From Acestrorhynchus altus (taxonomy: Eukaryota; Chordata; Actinopteri; Characiformes; Acestrorhynchidae), in the NCBI GenBank assembly GCA_034509495.1, contig CM067506.1, positions 23,821,069 through 23,885,068 of the forward strand: DNA of 64,000 nt, given 5' to 3'. Under the pieces are notes generated by a model, which was not told the origin of the DNA, did no database searches, and was given only the letters and a program-made list of their open reading frames with translations. The translations under genes and the position numbers were made by a program. Shown one piece after another: positions 52,101 through 62,793 of this stretch (position 1 is its first letter; every line of letters starts with the position of its first letter).

Positions 52101-55100
52101 AGGTACCACAGGAAGCAAGAACCTTAGCACTTTCCATTTTTTTGTGTTGATTTGGCATCAAAGTATCGTTTCTGATGACTACTACTTTAGTAGATGATCT
52201 ACTAAATCCATTAAACAATACAATACAATAAAACAATTAAAAATCAATGAATCATTTTTGGTATCTAAGGAAAATAGGTACACTGTTACTCACAGTGTGA
52301 TGTTGTAGATCATATAAATTAGAGCCCAACTGATAAACTGTGGTAGGCAACTAAAGGTTCATGAATAGCAGCAACAAATATTCTCCTGATGACAGGACAT
52401 AAACAACAGGTCCCTCTTTAACTGTAAGACAGCAATACAAAGATTGAAGACAAAGTGTCATCATGGTTAATATATTAAAAAAACATCTTTTGCATGATAG
52501 GATGTTTGAAAAATATTTTTGTATATAATGATCTCATAGGAAACTAAGAGGTAATTAACAGGAAACCACAAAGAACTGCAGGTATATTTATATTTATATT
52601 ATTTATGAAATTGTGAGTTTCTGCTGTTTTCAAATTAAAGAGAGCATATATGTTAGAAAAGCAGTTAAATATAGGTTTATTGGAGTATAAGGTTATATTT
52701 TTTCAGTGTTGGTGTAGTGTAGTGTAGGGTGGAACATTTGCAGTTGCCCCAGCCAGACAAACACACAATGCTACACCAATACTTGGGCAAGATTCCTAAT
52801 GCTTTAACTTACCTACCCGTATAACATGATTAAAGTGAACTTTTTTGTCTTGATAAAAGCATTAGCCAAATATTATAAATGTGAAATCAAAAATATTAAA
52901 CTGTATTAGTTCATATTACTGACAATCAGAATTTGTAGGCCCATAAAAATAATATTAGTTACAGTACTTTTATGTTGTTTGGGCCCAGTGTCAGTGTCTT
53001 CTTTTAACTGCATGGTTTAAAGCAGTATAATTAGTAAATTACAAAATGTAATCACATTATTATTGTTATTATTATTGAATTTATTTTTGAAATTATGTCT
53101 CATTTGTTGAAATTTGCTCTGAACATTTTTTGTGTGTTTTTGTGTGTATGTGTGTGCATGCATGGTTGCATGTTAAGTTCTACCCTTCCTGCATGCCTTA
53201 AGACCCAGCCCTGGCCGTCAGTGGTCTCTGCCACTCGCCAAACTGTCACACAGCGAGTGCTCAGGTTCACTGATGACAGCACCATTAGGTAAGATATAGA
53301 TCATACTTAGCTCACCCAAGATGGATCGTCCCAAAAATCATCCCAAATCTATTAAAGTGTAAGTAGATTAGCCACTAAAACTGGAGGATTGTGTGGCTTC
53401 TGTCATTGTCAGCAGGTTTCATTGCATGCTTTCCTTTGCCATGATGAGACATGCCTGTTCTTTTTCGGAATCTAATATTCTTTGCTTGTTTTTTTTTTTT
53501 TTTGTTTGTTTTTTTTTGTCTTTTTGCCCTCCTTTCCTCTCTCCGTTGGATGGCATGTTGTGATCCTAGTGATCTGCAGCCCCCTCTTGACAGGGTTAGA
53601 AGTGCTAGTACCAACTGTCTGAGGCCAGGTTCAAATTCCAATTCACCAGAACGAGAAAGGTACTCATAAGACCTCTTTCTTTGTTACACAATCTGACTTG
53701 CTATGCTGTTTATCACAGACTTGTATACATCATTTAAGAATGCATACATCACCTTTTCAAATTAGTTAACTTCTTGTTCTTTGCAGCTGCATTATAATTT
53801 TAGTTTTTCTTTATTAAGTGCACCTTCTCCATGTTCTCACCTACAGTGGAACCTTTCAAATCATACATACAATCAATGAATGTCAGCTTAGTGTGTAATT
53901 TAACATACAGCACTGTGTGCTCATTTCCAGTGCCTCTCATAACACACACACACTTATTCTTGCCTCCTGCTGTACAGTAGAGAGTTAGTGGTTGAGTTGT
54001 TCTGTGCAGGTTGTGTCATGTTTGGTAAGTTCAGAGAAGTCTGTCCCCTGAGCGTTTGCATCACACATCGTGAATGTGAGATAAACACAGTCCATGTGTC
54101 TGTTTTTTTCCCATTCCCACTTTAATCTGTTGGGTGTGGACACACACTCTCTCAGGAGCACCCAGTCACCCCCCTGCACCCGACCCACCAGCCCCAGGAT
54201 TCTAATCCAACACGCCTCCCCTGAAGATGACAGGTACCACCCCTGTCTCCCTGGCGTCTCTGCTAACCCTGACAACCTGACCTATCCCTGTCCTAACTGC
54301 TTGCCTCAGCTGGCCTTCTAGCTAAACTCATGCTTTAATCTTTAATGAAGTTTGTGTACTACTTGTATTCTGCTTTGATTCACTGAACTGAACCCCCCCA
54401 GCTGGCTTTAATGTGAGTGCTGTAGAGTGTGGAGTGTTTTGTAGAGTTGCGTTCTCTTTAGCACCCCCCACTGCCAAAAATGTGACTTGTGGATGTCAGT
54501 GTGAATTTTTATCAATATTGTGTCCCTTTTCCTATAGATTCCTGTAGATTTTGTCACTTTCTGTATAGCTTAGTGCTTTGATGTAGTGTAGAGTGTTTTA
54601 TTTTTGGGGGGGGGGGGGGGGGGGATCTGTAGTTGTGTAGGTCTGATCTTACAATATGTTCTCATTCTTGCAGCTTTTCTTATTATTTGCCTTCTTGCTA
54701 TACTGATTTGTCACTCAAGATGTTGCATTGAGCTTTTCAGTGGATTAAGAACATAAGAGTCAAATCTGTGTTGTATGAAATGCAAGCTTGACTAATGGAT
54801 TAGGGAATTGGGGATCAACAGAAGAACAGGGGTGGGCAATCCTGGTCCTGGGATGCCAGACTCCTGCACAGATTTGTGCTCCTCCTGATTAAGCACACCT
54901 GATTCAACTCACTCTGTTAATTGCTAGTTTTAGTAGGTCTCTTAGAACTGAGAAATCAGTAAATTCCACAGGAAGCTGGTAATGAAATCCGACTCCCTTT
55001 CCCATGCACAGGCATCACACAGCAGTATGGGTAAATCATAACGTGATTCATGTATCTACTGTAACTATAGCTTAACCCCTTATTTATAATGAGAAACTAA

Positions 55101-58100
55101 AGGAATTTGCCAAACTCACTCTGCTACATAATACACATACGAGTTGGATTGTGGTAAGAAGGCAGAATTCTGGACAACACCTGGAAAGACAAAACTCACC
55201 ACATTGACAACATGCCGACATCAGATGCATACCTCTCTACAAATCAAAGTATAGGGAGACATAGCCTACATAGGTTATTACGAAAGGCTGTAGCAAAGTT
55301 CTTTACTTGCTAAACTGCAGTTTGAAATTAAATAAAAGTGAGTAAATTTACATTTTTGTTCATATGGTTGGATAAATAACTCAACATGCTGTATTTTATA
55401 TGATGACTTGATGATAGAAATTCTGAATGAAAGGATTTAGCCAACTAAAGGTCCCTTAACCAATATCATGTGATTAACGCATAGAGAACTCACTACACAC
55501 AACTCTGTGGAATGGAATGCAACTTTTCCTGGACACAGATATGTGTAAGGTTTTACAGACTCTAGAGTGGTGCAACTGTCTAACTACCAACTTGTCAACA
55601 GACGGAAGATCATAAGTTTAAATTTCACCACAACTCCTGCCTTCAGGTCTGGTGTGTACAAAAAGGAAGGCCTCCTCTCATGTCATAGGTGGAGTACTAT
55701 TCTGCAGATGGAAATAAATAGTGAACAATTTATGGCTCATTTATAAAATGGCTCAACTCCATTTAGTAAGATGTGCTGCTGAAATGCAATACGAAGTTAG
55801 TTCGGAGAACATTTGACTAAAGTTGTAAGTTGTAAGTTACAACTTAATAATCAGTTACATTATCATTTATTTTGGCCTGACTGTATTTTCTACAGTCAAG
55901 GGGGCATGGACCAAAGACAGCAGTTTGAGTTGCAAATGCAATGCCTGTTAAAAAAGTTTCTGTTTTTATGGAATGCCATGCTTTGCAGTGCTGCACATGT
56001 TCTGACAGGCTGCAGTGATCTATAATGTCTTTCTTTAGGATATATCATCAGGTCAAATCCCTTACACAAGTATAACTTTATATGGCCATATTTTTCGTGT
56101 GCACCCATGTCTTTAATGTGTATCACTCATCAATTATGTTTATTTGTGTTTGTTTTGGAAGATTGAATTTAACACAAAACTCATGTTGAAATGTGTCTTT
56201 CATCCATTCTGTAATCATGTGTGTGGGTCTGTGTCTTTGTCCCTTCCTATCCCTATCACCCATGTGCCTCTGACCTCATCGCACACATCAGCTGGATTTC
56301 GGAGCCTATTTTTCCTACTCAGGAGACAGTAAACCACCTCAGTGCAAGGCCAGTGTCACAGAGGTATACTGTGTACACAAAAGCCTGAAAGGAGAATGTG
56401 AGAAGTCAGATATGCAGTCTTGTGCAAACATTTGGGCAACCTTTGCAAAATGACACATTTTGTATTTTTACTGAGAGGTACAAATATAGTCTCCGTAGCA
56501 AATCAAACCTAAAATATAATATTTTCATGCCCATGGTGGATTTTGGTGTTTATCTTAATCATTAAACTGTTTAAGATCATTGGTGGTTTCACATTTGCAG
56601 TGAAATCTATGAATCCTTTCAGATATGCCACATTGACAATGCCACAACCCCTGTCATGATAACTTTATGGACTGAAGCATTGTGGCACCTGCTCCATTAT
56701 ATATTCTTTGGAGTCATTTGGGGGTATTGATTGGTCTGTTGTTTATTCTCATCATTTATTCTCGTTTTCTTGGTCTTGTAGATTTTATGTTGACCTCTAC
56801 AGTTCCTCTGAACTCACATTTCATAATATCGTTCTGCTCTGGAGAAACTGCAAGCCTTGTGGGCATCAATTACTTTAATTTTCAGAGATTTAGATTGTTG
56901 CTTAGAGGAGATAATGTTTGGGGGGCATTAGTACAAGGTTTAAAGCATACATCCTCCCCCCAAACAGACTGAAAATATGATCTTTTATGATTGATTAGCT
57001 AAAGGGGTTGTTTACTACATCAAACAAACAAATTACACAATGTGTCATTTTGTTAAGTGTGCCCATAACTTGCAAAAGCCTATACAATCAATTTTCCATT
57101 CCCATTTTAGTCAAAGAAACTCACTGCCATTCAATAGTTTGGAATCAGTGGTTTAAAAAAAGCTAATCCAGGTTTTCAGGTTAATGTTTACACAATGATT
57201 CTAATAAACCAATGAATTATCAAATTATAAAAATGATCAGAACGATTGTTAGAAGTGATTCCAAACTTTTGAAGTGTGGCTCATTACACTGTATTTTCTT
57301 TTAATCTCCATTGACTCAGTGCTTTCCACTCATCCTTTTATTTTTGTCTTACTTAAATCATTTACATATTGTAGGCAGTCAAGAACTCTGGACAAGCCTA
57401 CCTGTCAGAAACCTGGCAAGAAAATATCTGACAGTGAGCGGTAAGATGTCATTCAGTACCACTCCGTGTCACATTCATTTTACCATAAAATATTAATTAT
57501 GAACATTCTCCAATTGTTACTCCCAGTTTTACTACTATGGGTCTATGTGAAACTGTTATTCACATTATTATGCATTGTCTTTTATCAGCATTCATATATG
57601 AGGAAATTTGTACATTCTGCATATTTTAGCAAATTGTTCTGCTTGGCATGGGTTCTACTGTCTTTTATTGGAATTTTTTAATGGAAGTTTCTCAATTGTT
57701 ACATTTCTACAGGAATACTGCTGGAATGCCTCAAGGTCTTATCCACAGCCCCTCTTTTCCCTAAATCTCACTTCCTCACTCTACGAATGAACCTTCTTTC
57801 CCCTTCAAGTGTTCCTTAGCATAGTGTTTCTTTTTGCTTTGTTTATATATTGCTTTTTTAATTTTCTGGTTTCTTTTATTTTGTTTTCCTGCATGTTTCT
57901 TTCCATACCGGTCTGCAGAATACAGCCTACCTCTGTTCTAAGGGGCTCCAGAGGAAAGGGGGTATCCCTTCCTCCATTTGGTAAGGTGACCCGAGGGGAC
58001 TCTAGCCCAGGCTTACCCCAGCTGGACAGGTGCTAACCCTGCCCTCAGCTGAGACCCCTTGTCATTCCTGAATCCTAAAATATACTCCTCTCCTACGAAT

Positions 58101-61100
58101 GAGCACACCCATATATTACTTTCCTTTATTAATAACCAGTCGTTTAATACCTCCCCTTTGCTCTCTCTCTTGTCTTCTTTTGCTGTATGGCTCCCACACT
58201 GAAAACTCTAGCATTTTTTCACATCCCCACAGACATGGCTTGTTTCTAAATGTCAATTTTCTATTTCACTCCTACTTCCTGTGCTTTCTGAGTTTTCTGC
58301 CTCATCTTTTAGTATACACTTTAAATTTCCCTTTACGCTTACTGGTAATAATAGGTCAACCTGTGTTTCATGCAGATGTTGAGATGATGTCAAGTTTTTA
58401 TTTGGTATATTTACTGTAAAACAAGTGCTTGTCCAAGTTTGTTTTTGTTTTGTTTTTTAAACCTCCCTTGCTTGTTTGTTTTTCCACCCTCATAGGGGCC
58501 ATCCGCATGGGAGCACTGCATACTCTTCATCGACAGGGACTCCTTCATCAGCACGTAGAGGCCGACAGTTGCCCCAGGTCCCTGCCAAAAGCAGCAGTGT
58601 AGAACAAGGTACAGTAATGCCACATACTTTCATGGCTAAACATATTCAGTTTTTATTCTTTTAACTTACAAGTATGTTTAAAGGGTTAAATTGCATTTCT
58701 TGTATGCAGAATATGTCATGTATACTTGTGTTTATTGCAGCCCTTGCCTCAGAGGAGCGGACCCGGCAGATGAAGGTACATTCCTACAGGACACCAGCTG
58801 CCTCCAGTACCAGCCAGGACCTGGAGAGGGCACTCAAGAACAAACGAGAGGTAATGTCTTGCATCTCTTTCCAGTCTTCTTTTGAACTCAGTATTGAACA
58901 CTTTCCCAGTCCTCTGTAGTTTGTAATGGACTATCTGGTCAGTTCACACTCAGACCTGCTACCTCTACTGTGGAGAAATACATGCTGTATCTCCCTCTCT
59001 GCTACAGCTTTATAAAGAGCAGCGCAGGAGCTGTGATAATGTGTCCCATAAGTCCTCAGACAGTGATGTCAGTGATGTGTCAGCCATCTCTCGCGCCAGC
59101 AGTGCCTCACGGATCAGTAGCACCAGCTACATGTCCATCCAATCAGAGCGGCCCAGGGGTCGCTTCAGGTAAGAGAGCCAAAGACTTGTGCTGCTTGTCA
59201 TACAATATGTCATACTGATATTGAAGCCATCCTAATCCAGAGTACTGATATATTAGCGCTAGATAGCCCTAGGGTGCAGAAATATCTGTTCATCATTTTC
59301 TTGTTTTTGTTTTTGAGTTTAAATGATCAAATAAAAACTAAGTCCAATTGAGATACAAATGTATGTATTAAAACATGTGACTCCAATTTAAGACACGTTA
59401 TACATAATTCAGTTAATTGTTCTTTTGTCAAATCCTGTAGTTAGGTTATTTTCAGATTGCAGTAACCTAAATTAGAGAGCTAAAAATCTGTGTTTATAAA
59501 CTTAACAACTTTATAAGGTCGATAAAGTCTTTTCTGCCCTCTCTTCTCTGTTTAGCCGTCATATTCACCCGTCCAGCCGGAGCATGTTGAAAAGCACGAG
59601 TGTGAGTGGTGAGATTTTCACTCTGGAGCGCACGGATGGCAGCCAGTCAGACACAGCTCTGGGAACTCTGGGGGCTGGAGGGAAGAAACGGCGCTCCAGT
59701 CTCAGTGCTCGCGTAGTGGCTATTGTGGGCATTCCCTCCAGACGTAGTAGGAGCACCTCTCAGCTCAGCCAAACAGGTGACACTCTAACCAAGGCACCTA
59801 AATACACCATTACAGCAACAGTACTGGTGCTGTGTAAACCCATGTGGAATAATACATTAACATTAACATAGCATACATTAACATAACAATAATCCATGAA
59901 CATACATTAATAATACATTAAATGCCAATGCCACATTTCCCAATTAAGACTGGTATAACATCACTGGTAAATTTGCATGAGAGGGGTCAGGGAACATTCA
60001 CCAGGGTACTTCTGTGGAAGATCGTTCTGTCTGTTTTCTGTTACTATAAATTCTTATATGAATGAAAATTATTTGTGTTGTGTAAAATGTTGTTGATGGT
60101 AATTCTTAAATTGAGATTTGCTAGATAGTTTCTTATTATCAAGAAATGGCATAAGCAATGGTAAAACACCAGGGTGTGTCAGGACGTTTGGGGAATAAAT
60201 AAATACATTTATTAGGATTATACACAGAATTCAAAAGGTCACTGTTCTTAGAACGATTCTCTGTAAAATAAATGAATAGAAATTCAAAGTTTCTAAATAT
60301 GATTTTAGGTGCACTAAAAATAAATATAAGATTTATATATGCTACTGAAAAGATATTTCTGCAAATATATTTAAAATAATTATAAGGAAAATATACTTTG
60401 TGTCCAAATGTTTGTGGACATTCAGTTACTTTGTTACACCCATTGCTGACACAGATGTGCAAATGCACACGCACTGCTTGTGTAGTACCTTTAGCGAAGT
60501 ATTGTGAATAAAGTAGGATTCACTCTCATGGATTCACATATTTTGTGTACTCCATTTTCCCATGATAATGGCTTAATTACTTATTTACATGGTCTGTTAT
60601 GTTGTTTATGTCTTGATCACAACATAACTTTTTTCCCAGGATAATGGTATCATCTGTAGACACTTTCCGAAGACTTTCTCTTTAATTGCTTTCTCAGCAA
60701 ATTACAATTATTTTTACAGTCAATCAGATTAATTGAATTAATTACATTTCATATGGTATAATTCAAATTCAGAGTAATAATATTCAATTTTTAATGCCTA
60801 ATTCTAACACCATAGATGAAAGGCAAAACTAGTAGTTCTTTCTCTGTCTCTCGATTTAAAGTGACACATGTCTCGTATGATCTTTATTAGACGAGATAGG
60901 CTGTCAGCAGTGAGGGTAGGGTGACCTGTAAGCCTGTGAGAGCTGAAGCAGCTGAGAGTAGCAGCTTTGCAGCATTCTCCTGTTAGCATTGGCAGGAGTT
61001 TACCCTGTCAGGTAGAGATCAACCCTGGACTCTAATCAGATATAATGCAGACAAATGCCTTTGAAGTTGGATCTGATATCCTTTAAAATCCCATATTTTA

Positions 61101-62725
61101 GGCACTGTCTATTTATGGTTTAATAAATGGATTTCAGAAAAAAGAAACAAATTCAAAAAGGATGGTAGAAAAACGTTCTTGGCGTGTTTGGCCGCCAAGC
61201 CCCTGGACAATATCTTAAAAGGCCCATCAAATGATAAATCAGACAGAGTAGCAGAGCTTCTATAAATCAGTATTTTAAAGAGGTCTTCTGGCCTGCAGCA
61301 ACTACTCTGCTCTCAGAAGCCGCCCTGTATGTGTAGCTAGAAAAGAAACAGTTGAGAAGCTTCACACAAACCACCATAGTTTTCTCTTATCTGTCGAACA
61401 CTAGGATTTAACATCAAGTGACTGAGGAAGGGACATATAGTGGCAGAGACTGAGGTGGTCAGACAACTTGTCTGGCAAGTCATTTTAATATAAAACAGTA
61501 AGATAAGTATCCAAGGACCCCCTAAGGTGACATCCAGCATTAATAAAAATAAGTTGTGGCCATGACTTAGTGGCAGGGACTGTGGTAAGGTTTGCCACCA
61601 GTTCGGATTTCACCACGGACAGTCCATATTTCAGAACTTCGTCGTCCATGCGGTTGTGAGCATATGTCATGTGTTTTTCTTTCTTTTTTCGTAAAGAAAA
61701 GACAGCAACCATCAAACAATGAAGCATCGTCTGTTTTTGAATGTAAATTTTTTGTTATGAAAAGTCTTCAAGAATATAACCGAAACAGGCAACAAAATGG
61801 TCCCATTCCAAAAATCTTTACTCTTGTTCCAAACATTTACATAAATCTAACTTATTACCAAAAATGTGATTGGAAAATATGGTGTTGGTGATAATGGAGA
61901 GCAATTATGGGAATTCAGATTGTTACACAGACTACGCATGCTAGTGAAGTAATGGGAAGGAAGAAGTGACTCTGCACTAGGCTAAAAGCTAAGGCTAGCC
62001 AAAGCTACCATATCTTTACTTCAGAGTTTGTTTCCTCAAACTCAACCTGAGCTTCCTCAAGTGATTACCAAACTGACACTAAATGACAGAAAGGAAAGTT
62101 CTTATTTTCTTAATGATAAGACTTGAGGAAACCAAACCCACGGAAGTGTGTGGAGAAGTGTGCGCTGAGAGGACACAATGAGAGGACAGCAACACTATCC
62201 AGTGTTCTTGTACAATTCTATAATGTGACTTCTCTAAAGTTTAATGTTTAAAATCAGCCAATAAGAGGAGCTTTTATTTTTATTCATATTTTTGTTTTCA
62301 TGCCCTTTGTAAAAGGCACTGTGTGTCATGCTGAGGCAAAAGAACAGGACTTTATATAGGCTTGTAAATAACATGAGTATTTTTCATCCCAAACAAAATC
62401 ACATACTTACTATTTATACATTACAGACGGAATTATAATACTCAATAAATGCATTCTTTGGCAGGTTAGACACACTGTACACACTGTACTGCATGTCCTA
62501 ATTTCTAGACATGATTTCGTTCAGCCGAGCTTCTAATTTATACTGCTGGAAATGGTTTGAAATTACTTGTGAGCACTGTCATTTCTCATTTTGTATGTAA
62601 TTTTGACAAATGCAGTTCAGAAGAATGTGCCTTAATATAAAAACACAATTCTTATTGCTACTTATCCCCTTATAGTAGGGCTTCACCTATTACCTTCAGT
62701 TACCTGAACAGCAAACAGAGGCCTG

Positions 62726-62793
<68 letters not shown>

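Larger units (their letters stand above)
54234..57374 (+). other. intron, 3.1 kb
   Basis: It contains a 19-base G run, a MITE fragment, a Tc1-type element and a small second MITE, listed separately. The stretch 54980-56400 shows nothing I can name. Confidence 0.8.
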
